Made by a program: the position numbers and the translations under genes. A DNA stretch of 7,603 nt from the NCBI GenBank assembly GCA_012511525.1, contig JAAZFW010000385.1, positions 1 through 7,603 on the forward strand. Reading direction: 5' to 3'. Below, piece after piece: positions 1 to 5,684 of the stretch (position 1 is the first letter of the stretch; every line of letters begins with the position of its first letter). The DNA is from Clostridiaceae bacterium. Its GTDB lineage: Bacteria; Bacillota; Clostridia; Saccharofermentanales; UBA5734. The notes under the pieces are model-generated. The model was not told where the DNA came from. It was given only the letters and a program-made list of their open reading frames with translations, and ran no database searches.

Positions 1-1516
1 CCTCGTCAAAATCCTTGTAGAGCACCGTGTCGATACCCTTGGGAAGCGTTGCCAGCCGTTCACCAAAACCGGCATCCTCCAGGCAGCGCCTGACTTTTTC
101 CGGATCCGCTCTGTCAGAAACAGCGACGTTGGCCGCGATGGTCAGCGGGAATAACTTGAAGTCTTGAAACACGACGGAAAACAAACGCCGGTACGTCTCA
201 AGGTCAAAGTCCTTGATGTTCGTGCCGTTAAGAAAGATTTCGCCTTCTGTCGGGTCGTACAAGCGGCAGAGCAGCTTGACCAGGGTGGTTTTCCCGCTGC
301 CGTTGCGTCCGACCACAGCCAGCCGACGGTTTGCGTTGAGCGTCATATTGACGTTTTTCAGCGCATACGAATCCGACCCCGGATAGCGAAAGCTGACCTG
401 GCGAAACTCGAACTGGATGGTATCGGCAGCCGGTATGGGTTTGCTGCCCCTGGCCAGATTGTCGGGCAGGTTCAAGAAATCGAGCAACGGCTTGATGTAC
501 ACCGCATTGTTGGCAGCGCGGCCCAGATCGCCCAGCAGCGTGGTTACAGACGTCACCAGCGCGGTCACCGCCCCGACATACTGTACGACAAACCCGACTT
601 CGTACATGCCCGAAAGCGCGCGCAGCCCGATAAGCAGGTAGACCGCGCCGCCCACCACGGCCATACCCGCAGCTGAAAATCCGCCGAGGCGGCCCTCAAA
701 GAAGAAGAAGCGCAGCCAGCTTTTAACATTGAAACTGGTTGAGAAAATATGTTCCAGCATGGCACCCTGGCGGTAAAGGCGGATATCTTTGGCCGCCTTG
801 TCCGCCTTGATGTATCCGTTGTAGTACGATGCAGCTGTATTGGCCTTGGCGTTTTCCTGGAACAGCTCTTCCAGCATGTGTTTTTCCTTGCGGCGAAACA
901 AAACGTTCAGCACGAGCATCGATGCCACCAGCAAAAGCAACAGCAGCGTAACTTGCGGTGTCGTCACGAAGCTGTGGCGGTACAACGCGGTGCTGTGAAA
1001 CTTTCCCGACAGCAGGATAGCGGCAAACAGCAGCGAAAACAACCCGGCAGTCACCGATTGCGCCATCCAATAGAGGTTGATCAGGCCCAGGCCGTTGCCG
1101 CGCGCCTTGGTGTCCATGACCGCCAGTTTTTCCGAAATTTCGCCGTTTTCCGTATGGAGATAGTCCATCCTGGCGAACTGCTCCGCTTCCAGTCCCAGGA
1201 TGTCCGCATAGGCGAGCCAGAACGCAGACAGATCCACCTCGCGGGTTAAGGTTGCCCGAAGCGACGCCAGGATAAAGCTGAGCAGCACTGTGGCGGCGAC
1301 GAAGCCGGCGATGGCCGCGATGTTTTGCCTTCCGGCCAGTTCGTTGAGGATGCGCGCCGAAAAGAACAGCTGCATCATCGGCACAAACGCCGTGATGAAC
1401 GACTGCCCGAGCAACATCGGTAAATAAGTCGGCGACACGTGCGTCATGAGGCGAAGCCCCTGCAGCGTCCACCTGACGTTCTCTATGAGGCGCGGCTTCT
1501 CTTCCCTATGCTCCAT
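1..1516 (-). CDS. ABC exporter subunit, permease fused to ATPase (3' end outside window)
   Basis: This is the second half of a probable heterodimeric ABC exporter in the inner membrane; its cargo is unknown. The frame is open from the ATG at 1516 to the left edge, giving 505 residues. About six membrane segments are visible near residues 31-55, 66-87, 153-172, 188-208, 281-302 and 306-326. An ATPase domain begins around residue 367, with a Walker A motif GRNGSGKT at 403-410 and a Q-loop VFQD at 449-452. The signature, Walker B and H-loop lie beyond the edge. The start is supported by GAGGGG at 1524-1529, seven bases upstream. The ATG lies inside the end of the preceding gene (11-base overlap), so translation is probably coupled. 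A KDIRLY motif near residue 243-248 is shared with the partner, which suggests the two proteins are paralogues. I cannot tell whether its missing catalytic motifs are canonical. Confidence 0.9.
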   Translation of the reverse strand, partial: MEHREEKPRLIENVRWTLQGLRLMTHVSPTYLPMLLGQSFITAFVPMMQLFFSARILNELAGRQNIAAIAGFVAATVLLSFILASLRATLTREVDLSAFWLAYADILGLEAEQFARMDYLHTENGEISEKLAVMDTKARGNGLGLINLYWMAQSVTAGLFSLLFAAILLSGKFHSTALYRHSFVTTPQVTLLLLLLVASMLVLNVLFRRKEKHMLEELFQENAKANTAASYYNGYIKADKAAKDIRLYRQGAMLEHIFSTSFNVKSWLRFFFFEGRLGGFSAAGMAVVGGAVYLLIGLRALSGMYEVGFVVQYVGAVTALVTSVTTLLGDLGRAANNAVYIKPLLDFLNLPDNLARGSKPIPAADTIQFEFRQVSFRYPGSDSYALKNVNMTLNANRRLAVVGRNGSGKTTLVKLLCRLYDPTEGEIFLNGTNIKDFDLETYRRLFSVVFQDFKLFPLTIAANVAVSDRADPEKVRRCLEDAGFGERLATLPKGIDTVLYKDFDE

Positions 1517-3356
1517 CGGTCTGCCCCTCACTGCCGGTGCGGCGGTAATAGCTGGCCTGCGTGGCAAACATGCGCGCGTACTGGCCGCCGAGGCGCATCA
1601 GCTCATCGTGGGTGCCTGTCTCCGCGATCGAGTCTTGTTCCGCCGCGCCGTCGATCAGGATGATCCGGTCGCAAAACCGGGTGCTGGCCAGGCGGTGGGA
1701 GATGTAGACACTGGTCTTGCCACGGGTCAGTTCGGCGTACTTCTGGTACACCTCGTTTTCCGCCAGCGGATCGAGCGCGGCCGTGGGTTCGTCCAGCAAG
1801 ATGACCGGCGCGTCCTTGTACAGCGCGCGCGCCATCGCCAGCTTCTGCTTTTCACCACCGGAAAGCTCCGCCGCCTGCGCATGCACCGCACGGACAAGCA
1901 ACGTTTTCTCCTTTTCCGGCAAACTGGCAACCTTTTCCATGAGGCCGGCAAGTTCCAGGCAACGGATGACTTTTGCATCATCGGTCAAATCTGGCGGCTG
2001 TTGGCTGATGTTACCGGCAATGTCGGTCGACAGCAGATGGATATCCTGAAACACCGGGGAAAACTGGGTGAAAAGTTCATCGCGGTTATAGGCGAGCAGC
2101 GGTTTACCCGCGTAAGTGACTTGTCCCTCCGTAGGCAGGTATAGCCCACAGAGCAGCTTCACCAGCGTCGTTTTACCGGCGCCGTTTGCGCCGACGACTG
2201 CCAATCGCTCGCCGGGACGAATCGTCAGATTAATATGGCGCAGGGCTTGCCTTTCCGCATTCGGGTAGGTATAGCTGACATTTTCAAAGCGGATTTCAGG
2301 CGGCAGATCTTCTTTTCCCGGCAGTGGCGCACCCGGTCCTGTGTTCATGCGGTCGGGGTAGCCGAGCATCGCCTGCATGTCCGACATCTCCACCGCGGCC
2401 TTGCCCAAGTCGCTGGCGGCGACCAGAATGCCGGATATCCAACCACCAAGGGCGCCGATGGCGGCGAAAACGAAGACGAACTCGCCCAAGGCCAGCTCGT
2501 CATGCAAAAGCAGCGCAATCAGTACACCGTAGGCGATGCCGTCGCGCAGCAAGATCAGGGCGGCATCCAGAAGGCTCACCCGCATCTGCCGCGTCAGCAC
2601 GGCCTTTTCTGCCTGGCGGTATTGCGCGCGCAAGGTCTTGAGGAAACCTTTGAGCCATGGGAAAGCGCCGTACAGGCGGATGTCCTTGGCGGACATCGGG
2701 TCGCGCATCGTGCTTTGCAAGGCAAGATACTTGCGGTTCAGTTTCCCGCGCTCTTCGCGTGTCGCTTCATGGTATGCCCGCGAACGCGCCAGTGCCCACC
2801 AATTGGATCCTGCGCAGAACAGCAGCACCAGCAGCAAAAGGGGGTTGATCCGGGCGATCACACCGGCATAAAGCAGGAAGCTGAAGCTGTTGGATATCAG
2901 TTGGACAAGTGTGCGCGGTATGTTCATCGCCAGGGTATGGTTGCTCTGCACCGCTTTTTCCGATTTGTCCATGATCGTCCTAAAACTGGGATGCTCGAAT
3001 TGCTCGTAATCCATGTTGATCTGCTTGGCGAGTGTTTTGAGCATGAAGGAAAAAATGCTCAGCGTCCCTGTACCGTGGTCCACGATGGTGTCGGTGAAAC
3101 TCTTTCCGTACCCCAGCACGACCATCAGGAGCGCGAGCGAACCCACCACAAGCAGAAAACGCTCAGTGTCTGCCTGCTGCTGGATCAGGTCGATCACGGC
3201 CTTGGGCATATAGATGCCCGCGTACGGCAAGGCCACGCGAAAGACGATTGCCAGCGCGCAGCAAACCAGCAGCGACTTGCGCACCTGCCAGTATGCGGAT
3301 AGAGAAAGCTTAACGGCGTCCCAGATTCTGCTTGGCGGCTTTTGTGTCCTGTTCAT
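1506..3356 (-). CDS. ABC exporter, fused permease and ATPase, 616 aa
   Basis: This is a complete exporter-type ABC half-transporter, expected to pair with the overlapping downstream half-transporter and use ATP to export or flip an unknown substrate across the membrane. Hydrophobic segments lie near residues 27-50, 66-83, 148-165, 171-190, 264-284 and 291-315. The ATPase domain carries Walker A GANGAGKT (389-396), Q-loop Q437, signature LSGGE (498-502), Walker B VILLDE (518-523, catalytic E523), D-loop AALD (526-529) and the H-loop histidine H554. All ATPase motifs are intact, so this half should hydrolyse ATP. The length is normal for the family. The ATG at 3356 has only a modest ribosome site, GAGG, ten bases upstream. 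Relatives in Firmicutes often export peptides or drugs, but no precursor peptide, peptidase domain or regulator is visible beside it, so I do not assign a substrate. Confidence 0.93.
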   Translation of the reverse strand: MNRTQKPPSRIWDAVKLSLSAYWQVRKSLLVCCALAIVFRVALPYAGIYMPKAVIDLIQQQADTERFLLVVGSLALLMVVLGYGKSFTDTIVDHGTGTLSIFSFMLKTLAKQINMDYEQFEHPSFRTIMDKSEKAVQSNHTLAMNIPRTLVQLISNSFSFLLYAGVIARINPLLLLVLLFCAGSNWWALARSRAYHEATREERGKLNRKYLALQSTMRDPMSAKDIRLYGAFPWLKGFLKTLRAQYRQAEKAVLTRQMRVSLLDAALILLRDGIAYGVLIALLLHDELALGEFVFVFAAIGALGGWISGILVAASDLGKAAVEMSDMQAMLGYPDRMNTGPGAPLPGKEDLPPEIRFENVSYTYPNAERQALRHINLTIRPGERLAVVGANGAGKTTLVKLLCGLYLPTEGQVTYAGKPLLAYNRDELFTQFSPVFQDIHLLSTDIAGNISQQPPDLTDDAKVIRCLELAGLMEKVASLPEKEKTLLVRAVHAQAAELSGGEKQKLAMARALYKDAPVILLDEPTAALDPLAENEVYQKYAELTRGKTSVYISHRLASTRFCDRIILIDGAAEQDSIAETGTHDELMRLGGQYARMFATQASYYRRTGSEGQTDGA

Positions 3357-3404
3357 GCGGTCAAGGCCTCGCGGGATAAGCTGAACCTAAAAAATCATAT
3401 GTAT

Positions 3405-3433
3405 ACTATGACGCAGAGCTTCATATCCGTCAA
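3405..3433 (-). promoter_or_regulatory. candidate promoter of the ABC exporter operon
   Basis: On the minus strand, TTGACG (3428-3433, five of six to consensus) is followed after 17 bases by CATAGT (3405-3410, four of six). This would start transcription roughly 40-45 bases before the ATG at 3356. The -10 overlaps an imperfect palindrome, CATATGTATACTATG (3396-3410), centred on GTATAC, which could be an operator. The -10 is weak, so the call is tentative. Confidence 0.4.
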
Positions 3434-3482
3434 GCTGCACATCCAAACCATCATCAGGCGCAACACGATGGAAAAATCGATC

Positions 3483-3515
3483 ATTTTGATTATAATATTA
3501 TTTGGCTATCAAAAT
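3483..3515. promoter_or_regulatory. two abutting FabT-like operator boxes
   Basis: Two 17-bp elements share one base. Box 1 (3483-3499) is ATTTTGATTATAATATT and box 2 (3499-3515) is TATTTGGCTATCAAAAT. Against the FabT consensus as I remember it (ANTTTGATTATCAAATT), box 1 differs at two positions and box 2 at four. The outer arms ATTTTGAT (3483-3490) and ATCAAAAT (3508-3515) form a perfect 8-bp inverted repeat. The boxes end 14 bases before the extended -10 of the downstream oxidoreductase gene, so a bound protein would cover the -35 region and block polymerase. FabT-type MarR repressors control fatty acid synthesis in streptococci and lactococci. No such regulator is in this window, and the region is AT-rich, so a chance match is possible. 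Confidence 0.4.
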
Positions 3516-3526
3516 ATGTAAACGAG

Positions 3527-3535
3527 TGTTATACT
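3527..3535 (+). promoter_or_regulatory. extended -10 promoter of the FabK/NMO-like gene
   Basis: The sequence TGTTATACT matches an extended -10 element (TGn followed by TATACT, five of six to consensus). It would start transcription near 3542, about 40 bases before the ATG at 3583. No good -35 is present at the expected place (TATCAA at 3507-3512), which fits reliance on the TG extension. An alternative is the perfect TATAAT at 3491-3496, inside the first operator-like box, with a weak ATGGAA at 3468-3473 seventeen bases upstream. Confidence 0.5.
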
Positions 3536-3582
3536 ATCTGAATTGACCGCTTATCGCCATCCGATCAGCCAAGGAGCAGCGT

Positions 3583-4533
3583 ATGAAGTGTCCGTCACTG
3601 AAAATAGCCCACCTGACAGCCGTCCGCCCGATCATCCAGGGCGGTATGGCCGTTCGCATTTCAACCGCCAGACTGGCCGCCGCCGTCGCCAATGAGGGCG
3701 GGATCGGCGTCATCGCGGGAACCGGCATGTCGGTCGGGGAACTGCAAGGCGAAATCCGCCAGGCCAAGAAAATGAGCAACGGCATCCTTGGCGTCAACGT
3801 GCTGTTCGCAGTCAGCCAGTTTGCCGAGCTGGTCAAGGCGGCACTGGCCGAGAAAATCAACCTCATCTTGTCGGGAGCCGGTTTTTCCCGCGACATGTTT
3901 GTCTGGGGCCGGGAAAACAACATTCCCATCGTCCCGATCGTGTCATCGGCCAAGCTGGCGTTTCTGGCGCAAAAGCTCGGCGCTGCCGCCGTTGTCGTCG
4001 AAGGGAAAGAGGCCGGCGGCCACCTGGGGACCGATCGGCCGATGCGCGATATTCTGCCGGAAGTCCGGTCCGCCGTCAGCATCCCGGTCATCGGCGCAGG
4101 CGGCATCATCGACGGTCACGACCTGGCCGCCACACTCAAAATGGGGGCAGACGGCGTGCAGATGGGGACACGCTTTGCCGCAAGCCTGGAATCCAACGCG
4201 TCGGATGACTTCAAGCGCCAGTATCTGCGCGCCAAACAAGACGACGTGATCCAGATCCACAGCCCGGTCGGTCTGCCGGGCCAGGCTTTGCGCAGCGATT
4301 TTGTCGATCGCGTTGAACAAGAGGGCTACACCCGGGACACCTCCTGCGTCAACTGCCTGAAGCGGTGCAGCCACAGCTTTTGCATCATGGACGCCCTGGT
4401 CAACGCCTGCTCAGGCGGCGACCCGTCGCGTGCCCTGGTCTTCTGCGGTGAAGCGGTCCATCGGATCCGGGAGATTTTATCTGTCAAAGACATCTTCTCT
4501 TCCCTGATGCGCGAAGCCGCCTTCGAGGTTTAG
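3583..4533 (+). CDS. FMN-dependent FabK / nitronate monooxygenase-like oxidoreductase
   Basis: This 316-residue protein belongs to the TIM-barrel flavoprotein family that includes enoyl-ACP reductase II (FabK) and nitronate monooxygenase (COG2070). Visible motifs are PIIQGGM (16-22), GGIGVIAG (39-46), EAGGH (143-147, with the His expected at the active site), GAGGI (171-175) and GADGVQMGTRF (188-198); the last two normally hold the FMN phosphate. The C-terminal part differs from classical FabK: C255, C258, C262 and C267 form a CX2CX3CX4C cluster that could bind metal or an iron-sulfur centre. The start has AAGGAG (3571-3576) six bases upstream of the ATG, an excellent ribosome site. The gene stands alone, divergent from the ABC operon and convergent with ohrR. 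The family is certain. Whether it reduces enoyl-ACP or enoyl-CoA, oxidises nitronates, or acts on something else cannot be decided from sequence. Confidence 0.88.
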   Translation: MKCPSLKIAHLTAVRPIIQGGMAVRISTARLAAAVANEGGIGVIAGTGMSVGELQGEIRQAKKMSNGILGVNVLFAVSQFAELVKAALAEKINLILSGAGFSRDMFVWGRENNIPIVPIVSSAKLAFLAQKLGAAAVVVEGKEAGGHLGTDRPMRDILPEVRSAVSIPVIGAGGIIDGHDLAATLKMGADGVQMGTRFAASLESNASDDFKRQYLRAKQDDVIQIHSPVGLPGQALRSDFVDRVEQEGYTRDTSCVNCLKRCSHSFCIMDALVNACSGGDPSRALVFCGEAVHRIREILSVKDIFSSLMREAAFEV

Positions 4534-4554
4534 CTGTTTCGATCCATAAGCTAA
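4530..4554. repeat. inverted repeat across two convergent stop codons
   Basis: TTAGCT (4530-4535) and AGCTAA (4549-4554) are exact inverse copies separated by 13 bases. They include the TAG stop of the plus-strand oxidoreductase and the TAG stop of ohrR on the other strand. This could be a weak two-way terminator, since it is the only hairpin in the 17-base gap. The stem is just 6 bp and AT-rich, and there is no T tract on either side, so termination is doubtful. Confidence 0.25.
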
Positions 4555-5003
4555 GGCTCCAGGATGCGCTCAAGCAAACCCTTGAGCAGAACCGCATCGG
4601 TCAGCTTTAGAGGAAGGCACGAGGCAACCTGGCCGGGGATATCCATAGCCCGCTGTTTCAGGGCGTGCCCAGCTTCGGTGAGGTGGACGGTGACCACCCG
4701 TTCGTCAAGACCAGACCGGTTGCGGCGGATCAGGCCCTGCTGTTCCAGCTTCTTGAGCAGAGGCGTCAGGGTTCCCGAATCCAGGAAGAGCAGCTGACCC
4801 AGGTCCTTAATCGCCAAACCGTCCTGCTCCCATAATGCCAGCAGCGTGATGTACTGCGTATAGGTCAGACCAAGCGGCTCAAGCAGCGGCGTGTAAAGTC
4901 GGACGACCTTACGGGATGCCGCGTAAAGCGGGAAACATAGCTGGTTGCCAAGTCGCAATGCCGCGTTGCCGCCGTCACTGTCACGCGTTTTAGCCGGCGC
5001 CAT
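4551..5003 (-). CDS. ohrR: OhrR-family peroxide-sensing MarR repressor
   Basis: This 150-residue winged-helix repressor senses organic hydroperoxides through a reactive cysteine. The N-terminal segment NQLCFPLYAASR and the DNA-recognition region LDSGTLTPLLKKLEQQGLI (74-92) closely follow Bacillus subtilis OhrR as I remember it. The sensing residue is C23 (equivalent to Bacillus C15), and its hydrogen-bonding tyrosines are present at Y37 and Y48, with the same 14- and 25-residue offsets. The wing contains the conserved DERVVTVHLT (100-109). A second cysteine, C129, lies 106 residues after C23, close to the spacing in two-cysteine OhrR proteins of Xanthomonas. The gene follows gpx after one base (TGAGATG), with GAGG six bases before its ATG, so the two are one operon. 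It probably represses its own operon through the operator at 5575-5589. Confidence 0.93.
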   Translation of the reverse strand: MAPAKTRDSDGGNAALRLGNQLCFPLYAASRKVVRLYTPLLEPLGLTYTQYITLLALWEQDGLAIKDLGQLLFLDSGTLTPLLKKLEQQGLIRRNRSGLDERVVTVHLTEAGHALKQRAMDIPGQVASCLPLKLTDAVLLKGLLERILEP

Positions 5004-5004
5004 C

Positions 5005-5544
5005 TCAGGCCTCGAGCAAGCGGCGGATATCGGGCTCGATGTCTTCAGGTTTGAAGTTGGGCGCGTAGCGTGCGACGACGCGGCCTTCCCGATCGACCAA
5101 AAACTTGGTGAAATTCCACTTGATGTCCTTGCCGACGACAGACTGTTTCAATTTTTTAACCGCCTTTTTTAAAGCACTGGCTTCACCGTCCTCCGCTTCG
5201 TCCATCGTCTGGTCTTTCAACCAGGTGAACAGGGGGTCGGCGTTTTTGCCGTTGACATCAATCTTGCCGAACGTTTTAAACTTGGTGTTGAAATTAACCT
5301 GGCAGAAGCTGGCCAGTTCTTCACTCGTTCCCGGCGCCTGGTTCATGAACTGGTTGCAGGGAAAATCCAGCACCTCGAAGCCCTGCTCGCGGTAGGTGTC
5401 ATACAAGGCGCTCAGCCCGGCATACTGGGGCGTGAAACCGCAGCCGGATGCCGTGTTGACGATCAGGAGCACCTTACCCTTGTAGTCGGCCAGCGAAACA
5501 TCGAACCCGTAAACATTTTTCACGTTAAAATCATAGATTGACAT
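5005..5544 (-). CDS. gpx: glutathione-peroxidase-family thiol peroxidase (Cys type)
   Basis: This 179-residue enzyme reduces hydrogen peroxide and lipid or organic hydroperoxides; non-selenium members usually take electrons from thioredoxin. The peroxidatic residue is C35 in NTASGCGFTPQY. The FPCNQ cysteine is C63 and the likely resolving cysteine is C81 (SFC), matching the C36/C64/C82 layout of yeast Gpx3. Catalytic partners are Q69, W143 and N144 (KWNFTKF). The usual FPCNQFGGQEPG segment reads FPCNQFMNQAPG, and a charged, lysine- and acid-rich segment occupies about 113-140. I chose the ATG at 5544 because AGAGGGA lies six bases upstream. A longer in-frame reading from a GTG at 5577 would begin at about the transcription start and inside the operator, so it is unlikely. 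It is the first gene of the gpx-ohrR operon. Confidence 0.93.
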   Translation of the reverse strand: MSIYDFNVKNVYGFDVSLADYKGKVLLIVNTASGCGFTPQYAGLSALYDTYREQGFEVLDFPCNQFMNQAPGTSEELASFCQVNFNTKFKTFGKIDVNGKNADPLFTWLKDQTMDEAEDGEASALKKAVKKLKQSVVGKDIKWNFTKFLVDREGRVVARYAPNFKPEDIEPDIRRLLEA

Positions 5545-5574
5545 ATGTAGTCCCTCTTTCAAATATATATTTAG

Positions 5575-5589
5575 CACAATTAGATTGTA
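5575..5589. promoter_or_regulatory. OhrR-type operator over the gpx -10 box
   Basis: The minus-strand sequence TACAATCTAATTGTG contains the perfect inverted repeat ACAAT-CTA-ATTGT and matches the Bacillus ohrA operator half-repeat TACAATTAAATTGTA (from memory) at 12 of 15 positions. It fully contains the gpx -10 hexamer TACAAT, so a bound repressor would block polymerase. Directly upstream on the same strand, GACAATAAATTTGAT (5589-5603) is a degenerate second copy (about 10 of 15), echoing the tandem arrangement known at ohrA. The cognate repressor is probably the OhrR encoded second in this operon. Confidence 0.75.
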
Positions 5590-5612
5590 TCAAATTTATT
5601 GTCGGTTGACAA
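5584..5612 (-). promoter_or_regulatory. promoter of the gpx-ohrR operon
   Basis: TTGTCA (5607-5612) and TACAAT (5584-5589), each five of six to consensus, are separated by exactly 17 bases on the minus strand. Transcription should start near 5577, leaving about 33 bases before the gpx ATG at 5544. The -10 is embedded in the OhrR-type operator and the -35 is shared with the opposing promoter. Confidence 0.78.
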
Positions 5613-5634
5613 GACCTTTGAAGAAGCATATTCT
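5606..5634 (+). promoter_or_regulatory. promoter of the C-S lyase gene, divergent from gpx
   Basis: A perfect consensus -35, TTGACA (5606-5611), is followed after 17 bases by TATTCT (5629-5634, four of six). Transcription should begin near 5641, about 44 bases before the ATG at 5685. Its -35 overlaps the gpx -35 by five bases on opposite strands, so the two promoters probably cannot be occupied by polymerase at once. Confidence 0.65.
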
Positions 5635-5643
5635 TTGGCCAAA
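5634..5643. repeat. 10-bp perfect palindrome at the C-S lyase start site
   Basis: TTTGGCCAAA is a perfect palindrome that begins on the last base of the -10 box and spans the predicted transcription start of the C-S lyase gene. Its position would suit a repressor operator, but a 10-bp palindrome alone is weak evidence and I do not recognise a matching regulator. Confidence 0.25.
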
Positions 5644-5684
5644 TGCCAGGCCGAATCCGTGCTTGCCAAGGGGGCTGAAACGCG

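Noticed and set aside
723..1472. Minus-strand open frame of 249 codons inside the partial ABC gene
   Set aside because: It is in a different frame from the ABC reading frame that runs unbroken from 1516 to the edge and shows Walker A and membrane helices; the translation looks like random GC-rich sequence.
2235..3302. Long plus-strand open frame of 355 codons
   Set aside because: It is antisense to the ABC exporter gene, whose complete set of transporter motifs is on the minus strand. The predicted protein is rich in Gln, His and Arg and has no recognisable domain.
3534..4109. Minus-strand open frame of 191 codons
   Set aside because: It is antisense to the FabK/NMO-like gene, rich in Ala, Pro, Ser and Thr, with no motif; a GC-rich shadow.
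5545..5577. N-terminal extension of gpx from a GTG at 5577
   Set aside because: It would start at about the predicted transcription start and inside the OhrR operator, and includes the ribosome site as coding sequence. ATG 5544 has an ideal ribosome site and the normal family N-terminus.
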